The notes beneath the pieces were generated by a model. The model had not been told where the DNA came from and searched no databases. It saw only the letters and a program-made list of their open reading frames with translations. A stretch of 64,000 nucleotides of DNA from Rhodococcoides kroppenstedtii (GTDB lineage: Bacteria; Actinomycetota; Actinomycetes; Mycobacteriales; Mycobacteriaceae): positions 58,695 through 122,694 of the forward strand of contig NZ_FOJN01000014.1 in assembly GCF_900111805.1 (NCBI RefSeq), given 5' to 3'. The position numbers were made by a program, and so were the translations under genes. Each line of letters starts with the position of its first letter. Position 1 is the stretch's first letter. This document shows positions 25,490 through 34,353 of this stretch, in pieces.

Positions 25490-26266
25490 GTGCTGGACGT
25501 TGCCGACCTGACCGTCGCGGCGGGCCGGACCACCCTCGTCGCCGGTGTGACGTTCTCGCTCTCCGCCGGCGAGCGCGTCGCCCTGGTCGGACGGTCCGGA
25601 TCCGGGAAGTCCCTCACCGCGTCCGCCGTCGCCGGATGCCTCGCCCCCGATCTCACGGTGCGCGGGTCGGTCCGGGTGAACGGCACCGACGTGGCCGGCG
25701 TTCCGATCGCCCGTCGGCCCGCGCAGGCGCGCGCCGCCCTGGTCGTCCAGGACTCCGCGGCCGCGCTGGAACCGGTGACCACCGTGCGGCGACATCTGGA
25801 TCTGGCGCTGCGCGCACGACATCCGGACGCCGAGACCCGCACCGCCGCAGCCGAATCCGTGCTCCGCGCCGTGGACCTCGAGCCGGCCGTGATCGGCCCG
25901 CGCCGGCCCGCCGAACTGTCGGGCGGCCAACGCCAACGCGTCTGCCTCGCCCTCGCCCTGATCTCCGATGCTCCCCTGCTCGTCGCCGACGAACCCACCA
26001 CGGCGCTCGACGTCGTCAGCGCACGTACCGTCGTCGACGCGGTGCGGACCGCCGCCGATCGCGGCCGCGGTCTGGTGTTCGTCACCCACGACCTCGCGAT
26101 CGCCGCGGCGCTCTGCTCCCGGGTCGTGGTGCTCGACGCGGGGCGCGTGGTCGAGGACGCCCCCGTCCGCGACGTGCTCACCCGCCCGGCACACGCAGTG
26201 ACGGCGGATCTCGTCGAGCGGGCCCGCGCCCTGTCGCTGCCGTCGTCCACCGCCCTCGCCTCGTGA
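25490..26266 (+). CDS. ABC transporter ATP-binding protein (DppD/NikD/CntD-type)
   Basis: 258 residues. Walker A GRSGSGKS, signature LSGGQRQR, Walker B LLVADEPT, H-loop VTHDLA. It resembles the first ATPase of peptide/nickel-type importers but is short (family usually about 320) and lacks the C-terminal Cys cluster for iron-sulfur binding. GTG 25490 has GGAAGGA upstream. It is the first gene of an operon in which almost every junction is a GTGA overlap. Energises import of a peptide, metal or metal-chelate. Confidence 0.82.
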   Translation: MLDVADLTVAAGRTTLVAGVTFSLSAGERVALVGRSGSGKSLTASAVAGCLAPDLTVRGSVRVNGTDVAGVPIARRPAQARAALVVQDSAAALEPVTTVRRHLDLALRARHPDAETRTAAAESVLRAVDLEPAVIGPRRPAELSGGQRQRVCLALALISDAPLLVADEPTTALDVVSARTVVDAVRTAADRGRGLVFVTHDLAIAAALCSRVVVLDAGRVVEDAPVRDVLTRPAHAVTADLVERARALSLPSSTALAS

Positions 26267-27060
26267 ACCCCGGTCCCGCCGTCCCCGGGTCGACGGCCGA
26301 CGGGCTCGTCGCCTCCCGAATTTCCGTGCGCTACGGGGCCACGACGGCCGTCGACGACGTGACGCTGCGACTCGCGCCGGGCGAGCGCGTCGCCCTGGTC
26401 GGCGCGTCCGGATCGGGCAAGTCGACCGTTCTGCGCGCGTTGCTGGCGCTGCGCGCGCCGGACGACGGCGTCGTCACGCTGGACGGTCGGCCCGTCCATC
26501 CCGGATCGGCGCGCCGGCTGCGACCGTTCCGACGCCAGGTGCAGTTCGTGCCCCAGGACCCCGGAGCGTCCCTCGACCCGCGCACCACGGTGGCCGCCGC
26601 GGTATCCGCGCCGCTCCGCTGGTTGCAGGTCCCGGCCGACCGCCGCGCCCGGACTCGCGAGGCGGTGGAGTCCGTGGGCCTCGAGCCGTCGATCCTCGCG
26701 GCGCGGATCGATCGCTTGTCCGGTGGCCAGAAGCAACGCGTGGCCCTGGCCCGCGCCGTGGCCTGTCGGCCGCTGTACCTCCTGGCGGACGAACCCGTCA
26801 GCGGACTCGACGGCGGCACGCGCGACGTCGTGCTGTCCGTTCTCGACCGCCTCGGCACCGGCACCGGCACCGGGATTCTCCTGGTCACGCACGACCTCGC
26901 AGTGGCGGCTCGAATCGCGACCCGCCTGCTCGTCATGGCGGACGGCCGCATCGTCGACGACGGCCCGGTGACCGAACTGCTGACCGCCCCGACGCACCCG
27001 ACCACCCACGCGCTCGTCACCGCAGTCCCCCGCCTCGCCGTCGCGGCACCCGCGCCCTGA
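26263..27060 (+). CDS. ABC transporter ATP-binding protein (DppF/NikE/CntF-type)
   Basis: 265 residues. Walker A GASGSGKS, the VPQDPGASLDPR Q-loop characteristic of the Opp/Nik second ATPase, signature LSGGQKQR, Walker B LLADEPVSGLD, H-loop VTHDLAV. GTG 26263 overlaps the stop of the first ATPase gene. Pairs with that protein under the fused permease. Slightly short for the family but all nucleotide-binding motifs are intact. Confidence 0.83.
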   Translation: MNPGPAVPGSTADGLVASRISVRYGATTAVDDVTLRLAPGERVALVGASGSGKSTVLRALLALRAPDDGVVTLDGRPVHPGSARRLRPFRRQVQFVPQDPGASLDPRTTVAAAVSAPLRWLQVPADRRARTREAVESVGLEPSILAARIDRLSGGQKQRVALARAVACRPLYLLADEPVSGLDGGTRDVVLSVLDRLGTGTGTGILLVTHDLAVAARIATRLLVMADGRIVDDGPVTELLTAPTHPTTHALVTAVPRLAVAAPAP

Positions 27061-27112
27061 CCGCGACCCTCCCGATCCGCTCGCTCACCACCCCACCTTC
27101 AGGAGAACACCC

Positions 27113-28600
27113 ATGGTCCGGCTCCGCCGACCCCTGCTCGCCACCGTCGCCGGCGGAGCCGCGGCAACCCTGCTCGCCGGCTGCTTCTCGGCCGCCGCGC
27201 CGGCCGGTTCCGACGACCGCCTGCGGCTGGCCATGCTGCAGCCACCGCGGTCGGCCCTGTCCCCGTTCAGCGACGACGCCTTCAAGCTGTCCCGGTGGTC
27301 GACGGCCGAAACCCTCGTCACACTCGACGATCTCGGTGAGGCGCAGCCCGCGCTGGCCACCGCGTGGAACCGGATGAACGAGCGCACCTGGTCGTTCGAC
27401 CTGCGTCCCGACGTGCGGTTCCACGACGGGTCGGCGCTCACTCCCGACGCCGTGGTGACCATGCTGAGCGCGGCCACCGCGGCGGCGCCGAAGCCGCGCA
27501 TCCTCGACGGGGTCGAACTCACCGCCGACGTCGTCGACGAGGACACGGTGGCGGTGACCACGGCGACTCCGGATCCCCTGGTGCCGCAGCGGTTGTCGAG
27601 CCCCCAGCTGGCCGTGCTCGCACCCGCCGCCTACACCGGGGACGGCCCGGTGGACCCGATCGGTCACGGCACGGGCCCGTTCGTCCTCACGGCCGTGAAC
27701 GGGACGTCCACCGCCACCCTCGACCGCAACGACGACTACTGGGGCGAGCCGGCCCGCCTCGCCGGCATCGACGTCGACTTCGTCCCGGACGGCACGGCCC
27801 GCGCGGCCGCGTTGCGGGGCGGTACCGCCGACGTGGTGGAAGCGGTCCCCGTGTCGCAGGCCGCATCGGTGGATCCCGCACTGGTGCACGAGGTTCCGAT
27901 GCCGCGCACCAACACGCTCTACCTGAACAATCGCACCGGGGTCTTCACCGACCCGGCGCTCCGTGCGGCCGCACGGGAATCCGTCGACGCCGCCCGCATC
28001 GTCGATCAGGTCTACGAGGGCCGTGCGGACGTCGCGCGCGGACTGCTCGGTCCCGCGATCCCCTGGTCGGCCGACCGCCCGTCGCGCACGCCCGCACCGG
28101 CGGGAGATGCCGCGGGACAACGCATCACCCTCGCCACCTTCACCGACCGGGCGGAACTGCCCGAGGTGGCGGTGCTGCTGCAGCAGGCCCTCGAGGCCCG
28201 GGGCTTCGTCGTCGAGCAGGTGGTGCGCGAGTACCAGTTCATCGAGGCCGACGCCCTCGCGGGCGCGTTCGACGCCTTCGTGCTGTCCCGCGCGACGGTC
28301 CTCGATTCCGGCGACCCCGCCGCGTACCTCTACTCGGACTTCGCGTGCGACGGCTCGTTCGGCATCGCCCAGTTCTGCGACCCGGCGGTCGATCGCGCGC
28401 TCGCCGACGCCGCCGCCACCGAACCCGGTCCCGCCCGCCGGTCGGCCGTCCTCGAGGCGGAGCGGCTGATTCTCGAGCGGGACGCGGCGGTGCCGATGCT
28501 GCACGAGCGCGTGATCCAGGGCGAGTCGAGCCGGGTGTCCGGAGTGGTTCGCGACCCCCGCGAACGCGCCCTGATCACGGCCGACACCGCCCTGTCGTGA
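27113..28600 (+). CDS. lipoprotein substrate-binding protein of an Opp/Nik/Cnt-type ABC importer
   Basis: 495 residues. A signal peptide with lipobox LLAG-C24 makes it a lipid-anchored receptor. The SBP_bac_5 pattern is clear: LSPFSDDAF, ALATAWNRMNERTWSFDLRP, VRFHDGSALTPDAV, GTGPFVL, LDRNDDYWG. This fold binds peptides, nickel, heme or metallophore chelates. AGGAG lies upstream of ATG 27113, and the 52-base gap before it is the only real gap in the operon. The ligand pocket cannot be read; metal-chelate binding is inferred from the upstream operator and neighbours. Confidence 0.85.
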   Translation: MVRLRRPLLATVAGGAAATLLAGCFSAAAPAGSDDRLRLAMLQPPRSALSPFSDDAFKLSRWSTAETLVTLDDLGEAQPALATAWNRMNERTWSFDLRPDVRFHDGSALTPDAVVTMLSAATAAAPKPRILDGVELTADVVDEDTVAVTTATPDPLVPQRLSSPQLAVLAPAAYTGDGPVDPIGHGTGPFVLTAVNGTSTATLDRNDDYWGEPARLAGIDVDFVPDGTARAAALRGGTADVVEAVPVSQAASVDPALVHEVPMPRTNTLYLNNRTGVFTDPALRAAARESVDAARIVDQVYEGRADVARGLLGPAIPWSADRPSRTPAPAGDAAGQRITLATFTDRAELPEVAVLLQQALEARGFVVEQVVREYQFIEADALAGAFDAFVLSRATVLDSGDPAAYLYSDFACDGSFGIAQFCDPAVDRALADAAATEPGPARRSAVLEAERLILERDAAVPMLHERVIQGESSRVSGVVRDPRERALITADTALS

Positions 28601-30369
28601 CCGCCACGCTCTCGCGCGTCCTCACCGCCGCGGCGCTCCTCGCCGTCGTCGGTCTCCTGCCGTGGCTGTCCGGTCGCGATCCCGCCCTGTCCATCCTGCG
28701 GGCCCGGTCGGCGGAGCAGGAACCCACCCCGGAAGCTCTCGACGCCGTGCGTGCGGACCTGGGGTTGGCCGACGGACCGGTGTCGATCCTGCTGCGGTGG
28801 CTCGGCGGCGTCGTGCGCGGCGACTTCGGGACGTCGTGGAACACCGGTCGCGACGTCCTGCCGGGGGCCGTCGCGGCCCTCGGCGTGTCGGCGACGTTGA
28901 TGGCGTGCGCCGCCGTCGTCGCCGGGCTCGTCGCCGCCGCGCTCGTCGTCCCGGCCCTGCGCGCCGGTGTCACGGGAGCGCCGCGACGATCGTCCGGTCT
29001 CGCCGCCGCCGCACTGACGGCAACGCCGGAATTCCTGCTGGCCTCCGTCGGCGTGGTCGTCGGCAGCCTGTACCTGGCACTGCCGCCCTACGGGTGGACC
29101 GGACCGCAGTCGGCGATCCTCCCCGGGCTCGCCCTGGGCCTGCCGGCGGGCGGGTTGATCGGTCGGCTGCTGGCCGACGCCGTGTCCTCCGCCTGCACCG
29201 AGCACTGGGTGGTCACCTGGACCGCCGCCGGGATCTCGCGTCGTCGCACGGCCGGGGCCGTCCTCCGTCGTGCCGCCGCCGCGGTCACGTCGCAGGTGGC
29301 CCTCGTCGCCGTCGCGCTGCTGGGCGGGGCCGTCGCCGTCGAGCAGGTCTTCGCCATTCCCGGGCTCGGCCGCACGATGCTCGGCGACGCGCGGTCGCAG
29401 GACCTGCCCGCCCTGCAGGCCGACCTCGTGCTGCTCCTGCTCGTCAGCGTCGCGCTCGGCATCACCGCCGCGGTCGTCCGACGCGCGCTGCTCGGCGCAT
29501 CGATCCACGACGCGGCCGTCCCCGTGCCCACGGCTCGGTTCGTGCGCCGACGACGCCACGTCGTCGTCCCCGTCGTCGGCGCCCTCGGTGTCCTCGCGAT
29601 CGTCGTCGCGGGATGGTCGCGCGACCCCTACGCCGCGTCGACGGCGAAATACGCCCGGCCGTCGGCGTCGGCCCCGTTCGGCACCGACGCGTCCGGTCGG
29701 GACGTCCTGGCCCGCGTCGCGCACGGCGCCGTCGGCACGATCGGCACGTCCGTGGCCGTGCTCGCGGCGGCCGTCGTGATCGGACTGGTGCTCGGCTGTG
29801 CGCCGCGCCTGTTCGTCGGACCGATCGAGGTCTCCAACGCCGCGCCGCCCGTCGTCACCGGGGTGCTTGTCGCCTCGATCTGGGGGCCGAGCGCCGCCGC
29901 CGCGGCGCTGGCGGTGCTGCTGGTGTCCTGGGCACCGCTCGCCGCGCACACGGCCGCCCTCGTCGCGGAGGTCCGCGCCCGCCCCTACGTGGCCGTCCTG
30001 CCCTCGCTCGGTGCGAGCCGCGGGCGCATTCTGCTGGGAACCGTGCTCCCCGCGGTGATTCCAACCGTGGTCCGGCACGCTCTGTTGAGACTGCCGGGGG
30101 TGGCACTGGCGCTCGCGGCCCTGGGTTTCCTCGGGCTCGGCCCGACGCCGCCCAGTCCGGACTGGGGCCTCGTTCTCGCGGACGGTGTCGCCGCCGTCGA
30201 ACGCGCCCCCTGGGTCGCGGCCGCGCCGCTGGTGTCGTTGATCCTGGTGTCGATCACCGCTGTCGCCGCGTCGTCGCTCGCGTCCGGTCCGGCCCGGTGG
30301 ATCACCGGGCGCGGCGGTGCTTCGGTAGGGTCGGGCGCCGTGCCGACCCCCGCCGCCGCGACGCCGTGA
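28597..30369 (+). CDS. fused double ABC permease (DppB-DppC / NikB-NikC type)
   Basis: 590 residues made of two permeases that are normally separate. The first half (about 1-305) is DppB-like, ending in the EAA-type region EQVFAIPGLGRTMLGDA. The second (about 310-590) is DppC-like, with PFGTDASGRDVLARVAHGA and LPSLGASRGRILLGTVLP. Both halves are somewhat shortened. The frame is continuous, with no internal start overlap visible. GTG 28597 overlaps the lipoprotein stop. Fused permeases enforce a 1:1 heterodimer and are uncommon in this family. Confidence 0.82.
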   Translation: MTATLSRVLTAAALLAVVGLLPWLSGRDPALSILRARSAEQEPTPEALDAVRADLGLADGPVSILLRWLGGVVRGDFGTSWNTGRDVLPGAVAALGVSATLMACAAVVAGLVAAALVVPALRAGVTGAPRRSSGLAAAALTATPEFLLASVGVVVGSLYLALPPYGWTGPQSAILPGLALGLPAGGLIGRLLADAVSSACTEHWVVTWTAAGISRRRTAGAVLRRAAAAVTSQVALVAVALLGGAVAVEQVFAIPGLGRTMLGDARSQDLPALQADLVLLLLVSVALGITAAVVRRALLGASIHDAAVPVPTARFVRRRRHVVVPVVGALGVLAIVVAGWSRDPYAASTAKYARPSASAPFGTDASGRDVLARVAHGAVGTIGTSVAVLAAAVVIGLVLGCAPRLFVGPIEVSNAAPPVVTGVLVASIWGPSAAAAALAVLLVSWAPLAAHTAALVAEVRARPYVAVLPSLGASRGRILLGTVLPAVIPTVVRHALLRLPGVALALAALGFLGLGPTPPSPDWGLVLADGVAAVERAPWVAAAPLVSLILVSITAVAASSLASGPARWITGRGGASVGSGAVPTPAAATP

Positions 30370-31655
30370 CCCCCGAGACCGTGCCGGCGGCGCGTCGTCG
30401 ATCCCGCTGGGCGCGTGCACTTCCCGTGGCCGATCTGCGCGCCGCGTCGGCCACCGTGCGCCTGCTGGTACTCACGCAGCTGGCGTTCAACGTCGGGTTC
30501 TTCATGGTGTTGCCGTATCTGTCGGTGCACCTGACGGGTGATCTCGGACTCGGCGCGGCGACGGTCGGGGTGATCCTCGGCGTGCGCACGTTCTCGCAGC
30601 AGGGACTGTTCTTCCTCGGGGGCACGCTCGCCGACCGGGTGGGCATCAGACCGGTGGTCCTGACGGGGTGCACGATTCGCGTGGTCGGCTTCGTCGGGCT
30701 GGCCTTCGCGGAGTCCCTCGTCGCCGTCCTGGTCGCCACCGTGCTGGTCGGAGTCGCGGCGGCGCTGTTCTCCCCCGCGGTGGAATCCGCCGTGGCCGTG
30801 GAGGGTTCGGTCAGCGAGCAGGCGGGCGGACAGAGCCGACTGGACGCGTTCGCCTTGTTCACGGTGTGCGGCCAGATCGGCTCCTTCACGGGTCCGCTGA
30901 TCGGATCACTGTTGCTGCTCGTCGATTTCCGGATCGCGTGCCTGTGCGCCGCCGTCGTGTTCGTCGCCGTCACCGTCACCCACGCGGTGATGCTGCCCGC
31001 TCGCCGGCCGGCCGAGTCGACGACGTCGTGGTTCGAGGACTGGCGAATCGTCGCGCGGAACCGGCTGTTCCTCGTGTTCGCGCTCGCGACCAGCGTCCAG
31101 CTCGTCGCCTACAACCAGCTCTACCTGCTGCTGCCGTTGCGGGTCGATCAAGTGTGGGGTTCTCAGGCCCCCCTCGGCTGGCTGTTCGCGGCGTCGTCGC
31201 TGCTGGTGGTCGCGGCGCAGATGCCCCTCACCCGAGCCGCCCGTCGACGGCCGCTGCGGGCGATCCTCCCCGCCGGGTTCGTCGTCATGGCCGCGGCGTT
31301 CGGCGTCGCCGGCGTGGCCGCGATCCTCGGCGCAACCGGATGGGCCGGCTTGATCGGACCGGCACTCTTCGTCGTCCTGCTGACCCTCGGGCAGATGATC
31401 GCCATGCCGTTCGCGCGCGACCTCGTCCCCGTCCTCGCGGGTGACCGCACGCTCGGCGCGTACTACGGATTCCTCGCCTCGGCGGGCGGGATCGGCGTCC
31501 TGGTGGGGTCGGCGGGGCTCGGCGCGGTGGTCGACGCCGTACCCGACACGGCACTGGGCCACGCCGCGCCCTGGCTCCTCGGCGCGGCTCTCCCCCTGGC
31601 GGCCGCTGCGATCCTGCGGTCCGTCGCGGTGCGCGTCGATCCCGTCCAGCCCTGA
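30366..31655 (+). CDS. MFS exporter coupled to the ABC import operon (CntE/MDR-like)
   Basis: 429 residues and about 12 membrane helices: FMVLPYLSVHLTGDLGLGAATVG and GGTLADRVGIRP (motif A region) fit drug/metabolite:H+ antiporters of the MdtH/YfmO type. GTG 30366 overlaps the permease stop, so it belongs to the operon. In staphylopine-type loci an MFS protein (CntE) exports the metallophore that the ABC importer brings back; the same arrangement is suggested here, but no metallophore synthase (CntKLM-like) lies in the window. Confidence 0.78.
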   Translation: MTPETVPAARRRSRWARALPVADLRAASATVRLLVLTQLAFNVGFFMVLPYLSVHLTGDLGLGAATVGVILGVRTFSQQGLFFLGGTLADRVGIRPVVLTGCTIRVVGFVGLAFAESLVAVLVATVLVGVAAALFSPAVESAVAVEGSVSEQAGGQSRLDAFALFTVCGQIGSFTGPLIGSLLLLVDFRIACLCAAVVFVAVTVTHAVMLPARRPAESTTSWFEDWRIVARNRLFLVFALATSVQLVAYNQLYLLLPLRVDQVWGSQAPLGWLFAASSLLVVAAQMPLTRAARRRPLRAILPAGFVVMAAAFGVAGVAAILGATGWAGLIGPALFVVLLTLGQMIAMPFARDLVPVLAGDRTLGAYYGFLASAGGIGVLVGSAGLGAVVDAVPDTALGHAAPWLLGAALPLAAAAILRSVAVRVDPVQP

Positions 31656-31668
31656 CACGTCGACACCG

Positions 31669-32418
31669 TCAGGCAGCCCTGACGATGTCCCGACCGGTGA
31701 GCATCTCGGTCTCCGACGCGATGTGGTCCCACACGTCCGGGGTGACGTCCCGGTACAGGCTGTCGCGGTCCCACCACATCATGCGGGTGCGGTAGCGCTC
31801 GTCGGGGTAGGCCGCGGGTGCGATGGAGTCGACGACGCGGCCGCCGCCCGACTCCCACCGACGCAGCACGTGGTCGGCTGCCGTCGCCATGACGAAGCGC
31901 GCTCCGGTGAAGACCATGGTGGGCAGGGCGGTGCGCGACAGCAGGGCGGACAGCGCACCGGGCGACTCGGCGGACGCAGAGACGAAGGCCGACTTCATCT
32001 CGACCACCCCGTCGTGCAGGCGGTCGGAGATCAAGGCCTCCACCTTCGAGCGGTCGGCGTTGCCCTCCCATTCGACCAATGCGTGCGACTGCTGCGCCGA
32101 CAGGTACGGACCCTGTCCGCGCACGCCGGCCACCACCGCTCCGGACCGGTCGACCGCCGCGAAGAACACCGCGGTGTCCCGTCCGTCGCGGACGCGCGCC
32201 GCATCCAGAGCCACCGACACTCCGTGCCGCGAGTAGGAGGCATCCGCCGCGTCGAGATACTCCTCCCACAGGGCGCGGTCCATGGCGGGCGTGCTCATCA
32301 CGAGCGTCGTCCCGCTGGCGCGATCCTCCAGACGGGTCGCTCCCCGCGACGCGCGGGTCGCGAACCCCGTGGCGCGGGCCGGAAGGGTGAGCGGTGAGAG
32401 GGGGGCGAGAACGGTCAC
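31669..32418 (-). CDS. uncharacterised protein, possible GNAT-fold acyltransferase
   Basis: 249 residues from GTG 32418, chosen because AGGAG lies six bases before it. The layout (ALWEEYLDAADASYSRHG, VFFAAVDRSGAVVAGVRGQGPY, MVFTGARFVMATAADHVLRRW, YRTRMMWWDR) suggests a beta-alpha GNAT-like or N-acyl-amino-acid/autoinducer-synthase-like fold, but I cannot assign a family. It converges with the MFS gene (14-base gap). A palindrome lies 66 bases upstream of the start. Function unknown. Confidence 0.55.
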   Translation of the reverse strand: MTVLAPLSPLTLPARATGFATRASRGATRLEDRASGTTLVMSTPAMDRALWEEYLDAADASYSRHGVSVALDAARVRDGRDTAVFFAAVDRSGAVVAGVRGQGPYLSAQQSHALVEWEGNADRSKVEALISDRLHDGVVEMKSAFVSASAESPGALSALLSRTALPTMVFTGARFVMATAADHVLRRWESGGGRVVDSIAPAAYPDERYRTRMMWWDRDSLYRDVTPDVWDHIASETEMLTGRDIVRAA

Positions 32419-32831
32419 GGTGATCTCCTGGCGACAACGGGCACGGACGTGCCGGATCGCCGACATCGGCGCCCGACCGAACAATTCGGGCAGCGCCCGA
32501 ATGGTTCACACACCGATTGTCCCGCCGACCGGAGGATCGGCCGATTCATAGGGAGATGTCACCAACTCCCGCCAGGCTGCGCGCAGGAAGTCGGGCCGAC
32601 GTCATGGGGTGCTCGCTGATTATGCCCTATAAAACGGGCTGTGTGACTGTTCTGAGGCACCAAAGAAGGACTGCGTTCACTACAATCGAGCAGCGGACCG
32701 CCGAACGGTACCGACCCGTGGGAATGGTTCACGGCGCCGGTGGTCGGCGTCACAGCAATGGCGCGACAAATGCGGCCGGGACGAGCATTTCGCGCACGCC
32801 CCGCCGTTCGCGAGGGAACAGCGGCGAGCGG
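32419..32831. other. 413-base intergenic region with palindrome and lower-GC core
   Basis: It holds the perfect palindrome ATTCGGGC-AGC-GCCCGAAT (32484-32502), a likely operator for the minus-strand gene at 31669-32418, and a lower-GC patch around 32610-32690 with TACAAT at 32682-32687. Open frames here (for example 32559-32753 on the minus strand) have no ribosome-binding site or family features. No gene called. Confidence 0.4.
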
Positions 32832-34343
32832 TCAGGACCGGCGGGACACCGGCAGCAGAGGCAGCCGGCGGCGAACACGGCCGACCGATCCCGCCCCGGC
32901 GCGCACGGAGTCGGCGATCATGGCGTCGACGGTCGCCTCCGCGTCGGCCTTGTTGTCCCCGATGCCACCGGTGGCACCGCGTTTCGCCCAGCCGACCACG
33001 TACGTCCGCGGCACGACGGAACCGTCTGCCCGCGTCACGCGGCCGTCCTGGTTCCGGACGGTGCCGCGGTCCTCGTCGAACGGCACACCCGGCAGAGGCG
33101 CACCGCGGTATCCGGCCGCCTGCAGGACGAGGTCCGCGTCGACGGTCACCGGGGTGCCGTCCGTCGCCTGCGCCGTGAGGCACAGGCCGCCGCCGTCGCC
33201 GGTCTCGAGACCGCGGGGGTCCACTCCGAAGGCGAAGACGATACGACGACCGTGGCCGACGGATTCGAGTGTCCGACCGAGATCGGCGAGCTCGAGGACC
33301 GGCACGTCGGCGAGCGGTGCGGCCGACGCCGAGAACGGCAGCGCCGCGACCGCGTCGGCGGCGCCGGGTCCCGCGATCGACACGGGGACCTCCGTCCGCG
33401 AGACCAGGGCCTGGCATTCGGGTCGGGTGAACGCGGCGTGCTCGGGTCCGCGCCGTGCGAGCACGACGACCTCGGCCACGTCGGCCTCGCGCAGGGCCGC
33501 CAGGGCGTGCGGCGCGATCTCGGTGTCCACCAGGGACTCCGGGTCCGCGGTGAGGATGCGCGCGGCGTCGAGTGCGACGTTGCCGTTGCCGACCACCACG
33601 ACACGGCGCACCCCGCGCAGGTCGACGGCATCCGCCGCGACGCCCGGGTGCCCGGTGTACCAGCCGACGAGGGTGCGGGCACTGAAGGGAATCGGGCCGT
33701 CCGCCTCGACCCAGGGCAGTGTGCGGTCGCGGTCGGCGCCTACCGCGACGACCACCGCGTCGTGCGCGGCCCGGATCGCGTCGACGGATGTGCCGACGCC
33801 GACCTCGACCCCGGTGCGGACCGTCACGCGCGGATGCGCGAACAGCGGCCGGAAGTGTTCGCCGATGCGGCGAGTGCCGAGGTGGTCGGGCGCCACGCCG
33901 AACCGGGCGAGTCCGCCCGGCACCGCGAGGCGTTCGTAGAAGGTCACCCGCGCGTTCGTCTGACGCAGGATCGCCGTGGCCGCGTAGCACGCAGCCGGAC
34001 CCGTCCCGATCACGGCCACCGAGTCCAGCGTCACGTCGCCGATGTTCGGCAACGGGAAACGTGGTGCGCCCCAGGCATTGTCGACGGGACGATCCCGGTA
34101 GTAGTCGGCGTTGAGGTCCGCGTACACCTGCTGCTCCGGCGTCAGACGGTTGACCCGCGTGATGGCGTCGACCGGGCACGCATCCGCACAGGCTCCACAA
34201 TCGATGCACGAGCGCGGGTCGATGTAGAGCAGATCCGTGGTGCCGAAGTCCGGTTCGTCGGGCGTCGGATGAATGCAGTTGACCGGACACACCGACAGAC
34301 AGGACGCGTCGTTGCAACAGTTCTGGGTGATCGCGAAGGCCAT
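32832..34343 (-). CDS. ferredoxin-fused NADPH-ferredoxin reductase (FprB-like)
   Basis: 503 residues. The N-terminal ferredoxin domain has two Cys clusters (NCCNDASCLSVCPVNC and SCIDCGACADACPVD), as in 7Fe/8Fe ferredoxins. From about 105 comes an adrenodoxin-reductase-like flavoprotein: FAD motif VAVIGTGPAA, NADPH motif VVVGNGNVALD, and GWAKRGATGGIGDNK near the end. It transfers electrons from NADPH through its own iron-sulfur domain to a partner oxygenase. It starts 10 bases after the stop of the diiron oxygenase gene, so it is probably that enzyme's reductase. Confidence 0.88.
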   Translation of the reverse strand: MAFAITQNCCNDASCLSVCPVNCIHPTPDEPDFGTTDLLYIDPRSCIDCGACADACPVDAITRVNRLTPEQQVYADLNADYYRDRPVDNAWGAPRFPLPNIGDVTLDSVAVIGTGPAACYAATAILRQTNARVTFYERLAVPGGLARFGVAPDHLGTRRIGEHFRPLFAHPRVTVRTGVEVGVGTSVDAIRAAHDAVVVAVGADRDRTLPWVEADGPIPFSARTLVGWYTGHPGVAADAVDLRGVRRVVVVGNGNVALDAARILTADPESLVDTEIAPHALAALREADVAEVVVLARRGPEHAAFTRPECQALVSRTEVPVSIAGPGAADAVAALPFSASAAPLADVPVLELADLGRTLESVGHGRRIVFAFGVDPRGLETGDGGGLCLTAQATDGTPVTVDADLVLQAAGYRGAPLPGVPFDEDRGTVRNQDGRVTRADGSVVPRTYVVGWAKRGATGGIGDNKADAEATVDAMIADSVRAGAGSVGRVRRRLPLLPVSRRS

Positions 34344-34353
34344 GGATGACGCC

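Noticed and set aside
25490..30369. Importer taken simply as a dipeptide transporter
   Set aside because: Not excluded, but the metal-type operator, coupled MFS exporter and adjacent PacL-CtpC genes make a metal or metallophore substrate the better working hypothesis.
30366..31655. MFS gene treated as the end of a 997-codon frame starting at 28662
   Set aside because: The upstream part of that frame overlaps the fused permease in another phase; the GTGA junction at 30366 gives a normal 12-helix MFS protein.
22908..31655. Metal island considered as a mobile or horizontally acquired element
   Set aside because: GC content, codon usage and GTGA coupling look like the neighbours; no integrase, tRNA edge, IS ends or direct repeats were seen.
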